Shown here in pieces: positions 47,096 to 56,282 of a stretch of 64,000 nt of DNA (position 1 is its first letter; the number at the start of each line of letters is the position of its first letter). A program made the translations under genes and the position numbers. The notes under the pieces are model-generated. The model had not been told where the DNA came from and made no database searches. It worked only from the letters and a program-made list of their open reading frames with translations. This DNA comes from UBA1764 sp045616685. GTDB taxonomy: Bacteria > Bacillota > Clostridia > Peptostreptococcales > Anaerovoracaceae. The DNA is taken from the NCBI GenBank assembly GCA_045616685.1, contig JAZLHF010000004.1, forward strand, positions 89,300-153,299, given 5' to 3'.

Positions 47096-47725
47096 TTATT
47101 CATTTGCTATATGATATGTTAAAGCCCTTAAGCTGTCAGACAAATGCATGTTTTCGACTTGAACATCGCCCATGTCTACAATATCTGTAACAGCAAAGTT
47201 CCAAATGCCCTTTACGCCACCTTCCTTGCAGCAGTTAGCTGTTTCCTGAGCAACCGAAGCTGGAATTGTAAGAACAGCAATATCGATATTGTTCTTTTGA
47301 ATATATTCGCCTACCCACTTAGTATCAAGTACTGGAAGACCACATACTACACTACCAATTTTGTTGGGTGCATTATCAAACATAGCTACAATGTCAAACT
47401 GTTCTTCAAAAGATTTTGTATAGTTAGCAATAGCTTCACCGAGACGTCCACAACCAATAACTATCAGTTTATAATGTCTTTTAAGTCCAAGAATGCGAGT
47501 TATTTCACTCTTAAGGTCAGCTATAACATAACCATAACCCTGCTGTCCGAAGCAGCCAAAATGGTTAAGATCCTGACGAATCTGTGAAGCTGTGAATCCA
47601 ATTTTTTCTGAAAGCTCAGCACTTGAAGTTCTCTGCTGGCCTGCTTTTTCAAGCTCTTCCAGTGTTCTTAAATATCTTGGAAGTCTTCTAATTACTGCAT
47701 TTGCAACTTTCTTTTCTTTACTCAT
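47096..47725 (-). CDS. rex: Redox-sensing transcriptional repressor Rex
   Basis: NADH/NAD+-responsive repressor of fermentation and respiration genes. The 209-residue protein has an N-terminal winged helix (VIRRLPRYLRTLEELEKAG; SAELSEKIGFTASQIRQDL; HFGCFGQQGYGY) and a Rossmann domain with VIGCGRLGEAIANY, then DNAPNKIGSVVCGLPVL. Length and motifs are standard. It is divergent from the ABC-F gene, whose extended -10 lies 38 bases from the rex start. Confidence 0.96.
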   Translation of the reverse strand: MSKEKKVANAVIRRLPRYLRTLEELEKAGQQRTSSAELSEKIGFTASQIRQDLNHFGCFGQQGYGYVIADLKSEITRILGLKRHYKLIVIGCGRLGEAIANYTKSFEEQFDIVAMFDNAPNKIGSVVCGLPVLDTKWVGEYIQKNNIDIAVLTIPASVAQETANCCKEGGVKGIWNFAVTDIVDMGDVQVENMHLSDSLRALTYHIANE

Positions 47726-47762
47726 GTTACTACCTCTATATGCAGAATATTACCACATTTTA

Positions 47763-47771
47763 TGGTATAAT
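47763..47771 (+). promoter_or_regulatory. Extended -10 of the ABC-F gene
   Basis: TGGTATAAT is a perfect extended -10. Nine bases separate it from the ATG at 47781, so the mRNA would have at most about three untranslated bases. Confidence 0.55.
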
Positions 47772-47780
47772 ATCAAGGTC

Positions 47781-49592
47781 ATGAGCCTAATAACTGCATC
47801 AAAACTTAATAAGTTCTACGGAATAACCCCTATACTTACCGGGGTCTCTTTTAACATTAACAAGGGAGATAAGATAGGTATAGTAGGTGCTAACGGTGCC
47901 GGCAAGACCACCTTAATGAAAATCTTGACCGGAGAATTAGCATACGATGAAGGCAGTTTATTCATTGATAAACAAGCTAGTTTCAGCTATTTAAAACAGA
48001 TGGATCAGTTCCCAAGCGGAGGCTCCGTCATGGAAGAAATGCTGAAAAATAAGGATAAGTTTAACCTGCCTGACGGGGCTAATCCAGAAAAATGGGCAAG
48101 AGGTATCCTAAATAGCCTATCATTTGGCGAAGATTACCTTACAAAATCTGTCGACATACTTTCCGGAGGTGAGCGCACCAGGCTTGCTTTAGCAGCCATA
48201 TTGCTTGAGAATCCAGACATTTTGATGCTGGATGAACCTACTAACCACCTGGATATAGGTTCACTTAAATGGCTCGAGCAATACCTTAGAGGCTATAAAG
48301 GCACCCTTATAGTTATTTCTCACGACAGGTATTTTTTAGATAAAATAGCCTCACGTATTTTCGAAATCGAAAACCATAAGCTGACAACATATGAGGGAAA
48401 CTATACAACTTACCTCGAGAAAAAGCATACTAACTATGAGATAGCCCTTAGGCATTACGAAAAGCAGCAAGAGGAAATTCGGCGTCAAGAAGACATGATT
48501 CGCATGATGAAGGGTCACAATACCGAGCATTTGGTAAAGCGCGCCCAATCACGCGAAAAACGTCTCGAAATGATAGATAAACTTGATAAGCCTACCCTCT
48601 ACAATTCGAAGATTAAGCTCAACTTTAAAGAATCACTACAAACAGGTAACGATGTCCTGTTTGCAGAAGGTCTCTCTAAGAGCTTTGGCAATCAGCAGCT
48701 CTTTAAAGATGTTGCTTTAGATATTAAGAAGAACGACAGAATCTGTATTGTCGGATCAAATGGCATCGGCAAGACAACCTTGCTTAAGATTATACTTGGC
48801 CAAGAATGCGCTGACAGTGGAATCTTCCGCTTGGGTCAAAACGTTATGCCAGGTTACTATGATCAGCAACAAGAATTCCTTCATCCCGAAAAGACAGTAC
48901 TTGATGAGCTGCATTCAATGTATATCAAATACGACCAGACCGAACTCAGAAACCTGCTTGGCAGATTCCTCTTTACAGGCGACGATGTATTTAAAACCGT
49001 TGGCCAGCTTTCCGGAGGCGAAAAGGCGCGCCTTGCCCTTCTCGAACTTATGATGTCCGGAGCAAACCTGCTTGTAATGGATGAACCTACAAACCACTTG
49101 GATGCAAATTCTATGGAAGTTATAGAAGATGCGCTGCTTTCATTTAGCGGAACCTTGCTGATAGTTAGCCACGATCGTTATTTGCTTAAGAAGGTACCTA
49201 CCGCGATTTTAGAGTTGACTTCGGAAGGAATTAACACCTACCTTGGCAATTATGATTACTATGAAGAAAAGAGTAACTCGGTTGAATCTGCAAAGCAGTA
49301 TATGGCAAACCTTGGGACCTCGAACATCCAGCAACCTAAAAAAGCTCTTAGCGGAGCTGAAAGCTATCAAGCAGCCAAAGCTAAGGCAAGCGCAGAGAAG
49401 AAAGCTGCAAAGGCCAAGACCAAACTTGAAGAAGAAATTGCCCAAGCCGAATCAGAAGTCGAAAAATATGAAGCGGAACTATGTAAACCTGAAATATTCA
49501 GCAATCCTACAAAAGCTCAAGAGATTTCAAGCAAATTGGAGGCTGCCAAAGAGCTGGTGGACACAAAATACTCAGAATGGTATAATTTATAG
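47781..49592 (+). CDS. ABC-F family ribosome-associated ATPase
   Basis: A soluble protein with two ABC ATPase domains and no membrane part. Domain 1 has IVGANGAGKTTLMKILTGE and LSGGERTRLALAA; domain 2 has IVGSNGIGKTTLLKIILGQ and LSGGEKARLALLE, with Walker B ILMLDEPTNHLD and LLVMDEPTNHLD. A charged linker separates them, and a coiled C-terminal tail (QAAKAKASAEKKAAKAKTKL) follows. ABC-F proteins bind the ribosomal E site in translation or antibiotic protection; subfamily is not assigned. The 603-residue form from 47781 is chosen over a frame open from 47592, because the extra N-terminus overlaps the promoter and rex. Confidence 0.92.
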   Translation: MSLITASKLNKFYGITPILTGVSFNINKGDKIGIVGANGAGKTTLMKILTGELAYDEGSLFIDKQASFSYLKQMDQFPSGGSVMEEMLKNKDKFNLPDGANPEKWARGILNSLSFGEDYLTKSVDILSGGERTRLALAAILLENPDILMLDEPTNHLDIGSLKWLEQYLRGYKGTLIVISHDRYFLDKIASRIFEIENHKLTTYEGNYTTYLEKKHTNYEIALRHYEKQQEEIRRQEDMIRMMKGHNTEHLVKRAQSREKRLEMIDKLDKPTLYNSKIKLNFKESLQTGNDVLFAEGLSKSFGNQQLFKDVALDIKKNDRICIVGSNGIGKTTLLKIILGQECADSGIFRLGQNVMPGYYDQQQEFLHPEKTVLDELHSMYIKYDQTELRNLLGRFLFTGDDVFKTVGQLSGGEKARLALLELMMSGANLLVMDEPTNHLDANSMEVIEDALLSFSGTLLIVSHDRYLLKKVPTAILELTSEGINTYLGNYDYYEEKSNSVESAKQYMANLGTSNIQQPKKALSGAESYQAAKAKASAEKKAAKAKTKLEEEIAQAESEVEKYEAELCKPEIFSNPTKAQEISSKLEAAKELVDTKYSEWYNL

Positions 49593-49609
49593 GTTAGGAG
49601 GATGTGTAT

Positions 49610-49837
49610 ATGGTATTTGAAAAAGTAAGAGATATCATAGCTGAACAGCTTGACGTAGATAAGAATAGTATCACACCTGAAACAAATCTTATGAAAGATT
49701 TAGAAGCCGATTCCCTTGACGCCGTAGAAATCATTATGGCAATTGAAGATGAATATGGGCTCGAAATTCCCGACGAACAAGCCGAGCAATTCCAGGTAGT
49801 ACAAGCTATCGTTAAGTATATCGAAGCTAATGCATAA
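49610..49837 (+). CDS. acpP: Acyl carrier protein
   Basis: Carries growing acyl chains as phosphopantetheine thioesters in fatty-acid synthesis. The 75-residue acidic protein has the attachment Ser in LEADSLDAVEIIMAIEDEYG (about residue 36). The ATG at 49610 has AGGAGG eight bases upstream; a GTG two codons earlier lies too close. TGGTATAAT (49578-49586), inside the end of the ABC-F gene, could give it its own promoter. A bidirectional terminator follows. Confidence 0.96.
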   Translation: MVFEKVRDIIAEQLDVDKNSITPETNLMKDLEADSLDAVEIIMAIEDEYGLEIPDEQAEQFQVVQAIVKYIEANA

Positions 49838-49848
49838 TTCTTAAACAA

Positions 49849-49877
49849 AAAACCGAAGGCGTTTTGTCTTCGGTTTT
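49849..49877. terminator. Bidirectional intrinsic terminator
   Basis: AAAACCGAAG and CTTCGGTTTT around a nine-base loop between convergent acpP and tsaD, with T-runs on both strands. Confidence 0.9.
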
Positions 49878-49878
49878 A

Positions 49879-50925
49879 TTATCTTTCATTAAGCTTATCA
49901 AGTCCACTTTCAATAGACAAACCCGGATATACATCCAAGTGCAAATCTGATTTCAATCCTAATTTTGATTTTTGATACGCAGCGCTGGCAATCATAGCAC
50001 CATTATCGGTACAAAGAATTGGTGACGGAATGTAAAGATTTAATTCAGCTTCTTTGCAACGCTTTGTAAGTTTATCACGAAGGAAAGAATTGGATGCGAC
50101 GCCTCCGGCAACAGCTATATTCTTGTAGCCTGTCTGCTCTGCAGCCATCATCGTCTTATCAATAATTACATCCATTACTGCTTCTTGAAATGATGCAGCG
50201 ATGTCAGCTTTATTAACTTCGCGGCCCGCCTGCTCTTCCTTATGCAAATAATTAATTACTGCCGTCTTTGTTCCGCTTAGCGAAAAATCAAAACTGTCTT
50301 TTTCAAGATAAACCTTCTTAAACTCAATAGCAAATGGATTGCCCTCTTTTGCGAGTTTATCAATCTTAGGGCCGCCTGGGTATCCAAGTCCTAAAACCCG
50401 AGCAACTTTATCGTATGCCTCACCAACCGCATCATCCCTCGTACAACCGAGAACCTTAAACTCGTTATAGCCCTTAACCTCAATTAGATGAGTGTGGCCA
50501 CCGCTTACTACAAGAGCAAGGAATGGAGGCTCAAGTTCTGGATGCTCGATAAAGTTTGCAGAGATATGGCCCTGAATGTGGTGAACTCCGATAAGAGGGA
50601 TGTTACTCGCAGTGCTAACCGCCTTAGCAAAAGCAGTCCCCATCAATATACAACCAGCAAGCCCTGGACCAGCAGTTACGCCAATTTCATCGACCTCATC
50701 AAGACTAACACCAGCCTCGCTAAGCGCCTGCTCAAAAACATAAGGAATGTTATTTAGATGATGGCGACTTGCAATTTCAGGAACTACCCCACCGTACTCT
50801 TTATGAATTTCTATCTGCGAACTAATTACATTTGAAAGAACGTCCTTGCCATCAGCAAGGATTGCAATAGCTGTCTCGTCACAGCTTGATTCTATTCCCA
50901 TTGTAATATGTTTTTTATCTTTCAT
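49879..50925 (-). CDS. tsaD: tRNA N6-threonylcarbamoyladenosine transferase subunit TsaD
   Basis: Transfers threonylcarbamoyl to A37 of ANN-decoding tRNAs, with TsaB and TsaE. The 348-residue protein begins near ITMGIESSCDETAIAIL, carries the metal His pair in GVHHIQGHISANF (about 110) and has VSGGHTHLIEV and AGGVASNSFLRDKL late motifs. The ATG at 50925 is chosen; an in-frame TTG at 50967 would add a basic tail with no support. Its partner genes are at 57-58 kb. Confidence 0.95.
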   Translation of the reverse strand: MKDKKHITMGIESSCDETAIAILADGKDVLSNVISSQIEIHKEYGGVVPEIASRHHLNNIPYVFEQALSEAGVSLDEVDEIGVTAGPGLAGCILMGTAFAKAVSTASNIPLIGVHHIQGHISANFIEHPELEPPFLALVVSGGHTHLIEVKGYNEFKVLGCTRDDAVGEAYDKVARVLGLGYPGGPKIDKLAKEGNPFAIEFKKVYLEKDSFDFSLSGTKTAVINYLHKEEQAGREVNKADIAASFQEAVMDVIIDKTMMAAEQTGYKNIAVAGGVASNSFLRDKLTKRCKEAELNLYIPSPILCTDNGAMIASAAYQKSKLGLKSDLHLDVYPGLSIESGLDKLNER

Positions 50926-50970
50926 TATCCGTTTTGTTCTTCGTGAAATTTGTTTTGGTTTTTGCAATTC

Positions 50971-51984
50971 CTAAATATTCTGAGCTTTCGCCATAGTGAG
51001 TGCTGTATATCTGAACAGACCATCTTTTAATTCTCTTTTGATTAGTCCTCGGGCAAGAAGATAATCTAAATGAGAAAGGCATTCGCCTGTCGCATACCAC
51101 TTCTGAGGGATTGGAAAATCATCCCAGTTCTTTGCTCTAATTTTCCATGACATTCTTTGAGTTATTTCTATAGCACAAAGGCCTGGAGTTTCCTCAATTA
51201 TATTTAAAGCTTGTTGAATCCTTTTATCATGATGCACAAGCAATTCTTCAATCCTCTTATGATAATCTCCGCTTTCTCTATGCCCTGGAAGCGCTATTTC
51301 AACCGGAAATTCATATGCCTTTTTAAGACTCTCAAGATAATTCCCTAAGGAGTCTTCAATTCCATTAAAATCAGTAATGTTTGGGGTTATATCAAATAAG
51401 ACATGATCACCAGTAAACATTATCTTATGCTCTTCATCCCAAAGCATCATTTGCCCCGGCGTATGCCCAGGAGACAATACCACCTGTAAGGTATAATCTC
51501 CATATGTTATTTTCTCCCCATCTTCAACACATGTAAAGATACTATCTGGTTGATAACCAATGTCGTATTTCCATGCATCATTAATGCGAGCGTTTTCTAT
51601 CAGCCATTCTTTTTTGAAACCTTCTTGAATAGCTCTTTGCTCTTTTCCTTTTTCAGCTTGATTGTAAATCATAGCTCTCATATATTCAAAATCAGGCCTG
51701 CTTAAAAAGACTGTTCTATTCTGTCCTTTAATTAAATGTGCCAAGCCGATATGATCAGAATGAATGTGAGTACCAAGTACATCTCTAATCTCTCGATTTG
51801 ACCCTAATTGTGTCAAACCTTCTTCAAGAGCCTCATAGCATTCATCTGTATGAAATCCAGTATCTATGACCAGTTCTTTATCATCACCTTTAATATAGTA
51901 TGAGTTTAAAACCCTAAGAGGGTTCCCAGCAAGTGGCACACTAATTCTATATAAATTCTTTCTGATTTCCTTAATCTCTACCAT
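50971..51984 (-). CDS. MBL-fold metallo-hydrolase
   Basis: The 337-residue protein has a metallo-beta-lactamase domain: LVIDTGFHTDECYEAL, GTHIHSDHIGLAHLI (HxHxDH, about 92-97), LSPGHTPGQMMLW (about 193), MFTGDHVLFDI and ALPGHRESGD. The C-terminal about 90 residues (IEELLVHHDKRIQQALNIIE and a winged-helix-like end) match the hydrolases related to glyoxalase II/LACTB2. The substrate is unknown. It precedes tsaD by about 45 bases and may be co-transcribed. Confidence 0.88.
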   Translation of the reverse strand: MVEIKEIRKNLYRISVPLAGNPLRVLNSYYIKGDDKELVIDTGFHTDECYEALEEGLTQLGSNREIRDVLGTHIHSDHIGLAHLIKGQNRTVFLSRPDFEYMRAMIYNQAEKGKEQRAIQEGFKKEWLIENARINDAWKYDIGYQPDSIFTCVEDGEKITYGDYTLQVVLSPGHTPGQMMLWDEEHKIMFTGDHVLFDITPNITDFNGIEDSLGNYLESLKKAYEFPVEIALPGHRESGDYHKRIEELLVHHDKRIQQALNIIEETPGLCAIEITQRMSWKIRAKNWDDFPIPQKWYATGECLSHLDYLLARGLIKRELKDGLFRYTALTMAKAQNI

Positions 51985-52017
51985 TGCTATATTTTTTAAA
52001 CATCCTAAATTGAATAT

Positions 52018-52042
52018 AGCCCCAGCCTTTAAGGCCGGGGCT
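52018..52042 (-). terminator. Intrinsic terminator after the CoA-transferase operon
   Basis: AGCCCCGGCC/GGCTGGGGCT stem (one mismatch) between the CoA-transferase stop and the MBL hydrolase start on the minus strand. The following run is only moderately T-rich. Confidence 0.75.
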
Positions 52043-52057
52043 TATTATTAAACTTGA

Positions 52058-53614
52058 TTATTTAGTCATTCCCATTGGGCCTGCTGTAAACATCTTAGGA
52101 TCCATAAGCTTAAGATCCTTGCTGATGATTGGAGTAAATTCCATGCAGTCCAAGATATCTTTTTGAAGATCAACACCAGGTGCGATTTCAATAAGTGTCA
52201 TACCTTCTTTTTCAAGCTTAAATACGGCACGTTCAGAAATGTAGTAAACAGTCTTTCCTGTATCCTGAGCATATTCTCCGGAGAATGTAATCTGTTCAAC
52301 ATCTTTTCTGTACTTAATTGCTTTTCCTTGCTGAAGAATTTCAATCTTACCATCACCAATATTAAACTTATTTCCACCTGCCATGAATGTTCCAACGAAG
52401 CATACTACGTCAGTTGGCTGTGTGATGTTGATAAATCCGCCAGGGCCTGTAATCTTGCCATTAAACTTTGATACATTTACGTTACCGTGGCTATCAACTT
52501 CAGCTGCACCAAGTACTGCTACGTCAATTCCGCCGCCATCATAAATATCAAATGTATTAATATGGCTGATAATTGCATCAGGATTAATTGCATTGCAAAT
52601 TCTCATTCCGCCAAGAGGAACGCCACCGAAAATACCAGCCTCAATTGAAAGAGTAATATCAGCAGAGAATCCTTCTTCAGCAGCAACGTCTGAAACCATT
52701 TCTGGCATTCCGATACCAAGATTTACGTGTGCTCCCTTAGGAATAACTGCAGCAGCTCTTCTGCCGCAAACCTTTCTTTCAGAAAGTGGTTCTGGTGTGT
52801 ATGATCCTGCTGGGACTCTAATTTCGCCAGATCTTTCTGGGAAGTAGTCTGCATCTGCAAGGCACTGTCTATGATCATTCTTGTCAGCCACAACTACATA
52901 GTCAATAAGTGATGAAGGAATAACAATATCATGAGCCTTAAGGTTACCTCTTTCTACAACACCTTCTACCTGACAGATTACGATTCCGCCAGAGTTGTGT
53001 GTAGCGCAAGCCATTTCAAATGCATCCATGATAATAGCTTCTTTTGTCATTGAAATGTTTCCGATTGAATCAGAATATGTTCCACGAACAAGAGCTACAT
53101 CAATAGGTTCTGTCTTATAGCGAAGATATTCTTTGCCATCAAAATTTACTAATTCAACAATGTCTTTACCTGCATCTTTAGCAGCCTGATTTGCTTTGCA
53201 AGCTTCAACACGAGGATCTGCATATGTCTTAAGTCCAACTGTTGTGAATACGCCAGGCTTCTTTCCTGCAAGTGCACGAAGAATCTGAGCATTAACACCT
53301 TGTGGTACCATATAGCAAGGGAACTTGTTAGCATCAACAAGAGCCTTCATCTTTGGAGTTGTACCAACATGTGCTGTATGAAGTTCTCCAATAAGCCCTT
53401 CATGAGCAAGTGCATTCATGCCCCACTCACCATTGTCGCCAATACCAGATTCATAGAAAAGACGTAAGCCCTTAGGACTTCCTGTTTCAAGGAATCTGTC
53501 ACGAATTGCGTTTAATAATCCCTGAGGAATAGAAGTTGCAATGATGCCTTGGCAACCAACTCTGTCGCCGTCCTTAATCAGTTCGGCAGCTTCTTTTGCT
53601 GTAATAATTTTCAT
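52058..53614 (-). CDS. Family I acyl-CoA:carboxylate CoA-transferase (propionate CoA-transferase type)
   Basis: Moves CoA between carboxylic acids through a glutamyl-CoA intermediate. The 518-residue protein is the fused alpha-beta form: ITAKEAAELIKDGDRVGCQG at the start, VNLGIGMPEMVSDVAAEEG (about 300) and the catalytic Glu in LSIEAGIFGGVPLGGMRI (about 325). The GPGGFINI oxyanion loop follows. Length matches Pct and related enzymes. It lies 14 bases after a family III CoA-transferase gene in one operon. Confidence 0.9.
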   Translation of the reverse strand: MKIITAKEAAELIKDGDRVGCQGIIATSIPQGLLNAIRDRFLETGSPKGLRLFYESGIGDNGEWGMNALAHEGLIGELHTAHVGTTPKMKALVDANKFPCYMVPQGVNAQILRALAGKKPGVFTTVGLKTYADPRVEACKANQAAKDAGKDIVELVNFDGKEYLRYKTEPIDVALVRGTYSDSIGNISMTKEAIIMDAFEMACATHNSGGIVICQVEGVVERGNLKAHDIVIPSSLIDYVVVADKNDHRQCLADADYFPERSGEIRVPAGSYTPEPLSERKVCGRRAAAVIPKGAHVNLGIGMPEMVSDVAAEEGFSADITLSIEAGIFGGVPLGGMRICNAINPDAIISHINTFDIYDGGGIDVAVLGAAEVDSHGNVNVSKFNGKITGPGGFINITQPTDVVCFVGTFMAGGNKFNIGDGKIEILQQGKAIKYRKDVEQITFSGEYAQDTGKTVYYISERAVFKLEKEGMTLIEIAPGVDLQKDILDCMEFTPIISKDLKLMDPKMFTAGPMGMTK

Positions 53615-53628
53615 TGTAATGTTTCTCC

Positions 53629-54864
53629 TTATTTATCTTGCCACTGAACAGCAACGCCGTTTGAAATCATTTCATCAGCTTCTGCTTCCGAGTAGCCCAT
53701 CATGAGTAAAATTTCTCTTGAATGTTCACCTACACGACTGTAAGGAATTTCTACAACTGGTTCTGGCTTGTCACCAAATGTTGCAGGTGGAGCTGGGAAC
53801 ATAGTTGTTGTTCCGTCTCTATGTGTAACAGGATATACCATATTGTTTGCCAAAGCCTGTTCATCACTAATGATATCGTGAACATGGTAAATCTTTGAGA
53901 AAGCAACATCGTTTTCCTGAAGTCTCTTACACATTTCTTCTTCTGTGTAGTTTGCGAAACCTGCTTCGAGAATCTTAAACATTTCATCTCTATTTTCGGT
54001 TGCGCCATCAGGATTATTGAAACGAGGATCATCCATTAAGTCTTCACGACCTACTGCCTTTAAATACTTAGGATAAATCTTTGTGTCAAAAATACTTGTA
54101 TTAATCCATGCTCCATCCTTTGTCTTATATGAGTTGCATACAGGTGAAGCTGGCTTTGTTCTTGTCTTTGGATATGCATTGTTATACTGGCAAGACATAA
54201 GGTCGCATCCTGCAGCCCAAACACCTTGTCCATAAAGTGATGCGAAAATCTGACATCCTTCTCCAGTCTTTTCTCTTTGATAAAGACCTGTTCCGATAGC
54301 TCCAGCAAGTGTTGATGCTGTTGAGTTATCGCCAATGCCATAGAAAGGAATTACAGGAGATGCACCTTCTGGACCGCCACCTTCAGATTGGTCAATCTGC
54401 ATTCCTGTATGTGACCAATATGCTACTGTGTCGTAACCAGCATCATCCTTTTCAGGGCCATAGTTTCCGAAACCATTAATTGCAGCCCAAATTAATCTTG
54501 GATATTGTGCATGCAATGTTTCATAATCAAGACCATTCTTCTTTAATGCGTTTGGTCTCCAATTTGTTGCAAATACATCAGCCCAGGCGAGTAATTTTTG
54601 CATTACTTCTTTGCCCTTTGGATCCTTAAGATTTAAATTGATTACCTTTTTATTAACATTATAATGACCAAAGAATGAATTATGTTCATCATTACATGTC
54701 ATTCCTAATGTTGAACCAATTAAACGCATTGGATCACCGATTGTTGATTCAACTTTAATGACTTCTGCGCCCCAGCTCGCTAGAATAACTGTTGCCGCAG
54801 GAACTGAGATGTACTGACCTAAATCAAGTACGTGGACTCCGGCAAGTGGTTTCGTGTTATTCAT
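53629..54864 (-). CDS. Family III CoA-transferase (CaiB/BaiF)
   Basis: The 411-residue CaiB/BaiF enzyme begins LAGVHVLDLGQYISVPAATV, keeps the family motif LGTWGAEVIKVE-like ASWGAEVIKVESTIGDPMR and NKKVINLNLKDPKGKEVM, and has an Asp (about 170-175) in the catalytic region. Family members exchange CoA between substrates such as carnitine, oxalate/formate, bile acids or aromatic hydroxy acids. The actual pair cannot be chosen. It is first in an operon with the family I transferase. Confidence 0.9.
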   Translation of the reverse strand: MNNTKPLAGVHVLDLGQYISVPAATVILASWGAEVIKVESTIGDPMRLIGSTLGMTCNDEHNSFFGHYNVNKKVINLNLKDPKGKEVMQKLLAWADVFATNWRPNALKKNGLDYETLHAQYPRLIWAAINGFGNYGPEKDDAGYDTVAYWSHTGMQIDQSEGGGPEGASPVIPFYGIGDNSTASTLAGAIGTGLYQREKTGEGCQIFASLYGQGVWAAGCDLMSCQYNNAYPKTRTKPASPVCNSYKTKDGAWINTSIFDTKIYPKYLKAVGREDLMDDPRFNNPDGATENRDEMFKILEAGFANYTEEEMCKRLQENDVAFSKIYHVHDIISDEQALANNMVYPVTHRDGTTTMFPAPPATFGDKPEPVVEIPYSRVGEHSREILLMMGYSEAEADEMISNGVAVQWQDK

Positions 54865-54989
54865 TTATTTCTCCTTTCTAATTATGTGTTAGTTTGACAT
54901 ACTTAAATTATATCAAAAAATATGGCAATTCATAGTTATTTTAAGTAACATTGATATTGTTAAATAATTAACTTGCGCTTAAGACATTA

Positions 54990-55026
54990 TATGCCTTGCC
55001 TATATAATCTAATATAGTGTAGAATT
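54990..55026 (+). promoter_or_regulatory. Promoter of the second CaiB/BaiF gene
   Basis: TTGCCT and TAGAAT are spaced by 18 bases (about 54994-55023), followed by an AAGGAGG site and the ATG at 55069. The divergent gene has its own TATAAT on the opposite strand near 54910, so the 200-base gap may be co-regulated. Confidence 0.5.
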
Positions 55027-55068
55027 AAATTGTTATACGATTATTTTGCTGTTTAAGGAGGTTTAAAC

Positions 55069-56241
55069 ATGGGAGCACTTAGTGGATATAAGGTACTCGA
55101 TTTTTCAACATTACTTGCAGGACCATATGCAACAATGACACTTGCAGATATGGGTGCTGAAGTTCTTAAGGTTTCAAGCAAGGACAAATATGACCTTGTT
55201 GTTAACTGGCCACCAGTAATTGAGGGCGCTGATGTTACAGGAGCTCAGGGCTGGCTTGGAAGAAATAAAAAGACTATTTACCTCAATATGAAAAAAGAAA
55301 AATCAGTTGAGGCCGTAAAGAAACTTGTTCAGGAATACGATATTGTTGTTGAACAATTCCGTCCAGGCGTTATGGATAAACTTGGCATCGGATATGAAGC
55401 ACTTAAAGCTGTTAACCCAAAGGTTATTTATTGCGCAATTACAGGTTATGGACAGACCGGATGCTTCTCTATGAAGGCTGGTCACGACATTAACTATCTT
55501 TCAAGAGCTGGTATTGCATACGCAGCAGGAAGAAAAGCAGGTGGTCCTTCACTTTATAACTTCCAGATTGCCGATGTAGCAGGTGGTTCAATGAATGCCG
55601 TTGCTTCAATTTGTGCAGCAATCATCTATAGAGAAAAGACTGGCAAAGGTCAGTTCATTGATGTATCAATGCAGGATTCAGTAATCCCATTCAACTCAAT
55701 GGATGGCGCTTCAATGTTTGCAGGTGGACCAACACCTGAACGTGAAAGCGGACTCTTAAACGGTGGTGGAATCTATGATTTCTATGAATGTGCTGACGGC
55801 AAATTCATGTCAGTAGGTTCACTCGAACCAAAATTCTTTGCAGGCCTTTGCAATTTAATGGGACATCCAGAATGGCAAGACGGAAAGATTTTAAAGACTG
55901 ATTCCGCAACAGTTAAAGCAGAATTCAAGAAGATATTCTTAACAAAGACCAGAGATGAATGGACAAAGCTTGCAGAACCATATGATGCATGTATTGAACC
56001 AGTAATGGATCTTGTAGAAGTTTCAAAGGATCAACACCTCAACGAAAGAGGAATGTTCCCACAGGTTGATGTTCCTGCATCAAACGGTGTTAAGGTTACA
56101 CAGCTCGGTTGCCCAATGCATCTTTCAGAATGCATGCCTGAATATAACTGGGCAGGCTTCCCAGAAGGATATCATACCAATGAAGTATTAAACGCACTTG
56201 GTTATAGTGAAGCTGACATTACAGAAATGGTTGAAAAGTAA
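55069..56241 (+). CDS. Family III CoA-transferase (CaiB/BaiF), divergent paralogue
   Basis: The 390-residue enzyme begins MGALSGYKVLDFSTLLAGPY and has MGAEVLKVSS, RNKKTIYLNMKKEKSVEAVK, VVEQFRPGVMDKLGIGYE, then AGHDINYLSRAG with the catalytic Asp (about 145-150). It is more like formyl-CoA or succinyl-CoA transferases of the CaiB/BaiF group than like its neighbour, and shares only family motifs with it. It is transcribed divergently from the other two CoA-transferases, with a good AAGGAGG site. Confidence 0.9.
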   Translation: MGALSGYKVLDFSTLLAGPYATMTLADMGAEVLKVSSKDKYDLVVNWPPVIEGADVTGAQGWLGRNKKTIYLNMKKEKSVEAVKKLVQEYDIVVEQFRPGVMDKLGIGYEALKAVNPKVIYCAITGYGQTGCFSMKAGHDINYLSRAGIAYAAGRKAGGPSLYNFQIADVAGGSMNAVASICAAIIYREKTGKGQFIDVSMQDSVIPFNSMDGASMFAGGPTPERESGLLNGGGIYDFYECADGKFMSVGSLEPKFFAGLCNLMGHPEWQDGKILKTDSATVKAEFKKIFLTKTRDEWTKLAEPYDACIEPVMDLVEVSKDQHLNERGMFPQVDVPASNGVKVTQLGCPMHLSECMPEYNWAGFPEGYHTNEVLNALGYSEADITEMVEK

Positions 56242-56255
56242 AAATAAAATAAAAG

Positions 56256-56282
56256 ATCCGAAACCTTTAAAAGGTTTCGGAT
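56256..56282. terminator. Bidirectional intrinsic terminator
   Basis: ATCCGAAACCTT/AAGGTTTCGGAT followed by TTTTTATTTT on the plus strand and by TTTTATTTTATTTT on the minus strand. It ends the CoA-transferase gene and, inside its last codons, the EFR1 gene. Confidence 0.9.

Noticed and set aside
47592..47780. N-terminal extension of the ABC-F protein
   Set aside because: It overlaps rex on the other strand and the promoter; ABC-F homology starts at 47781.
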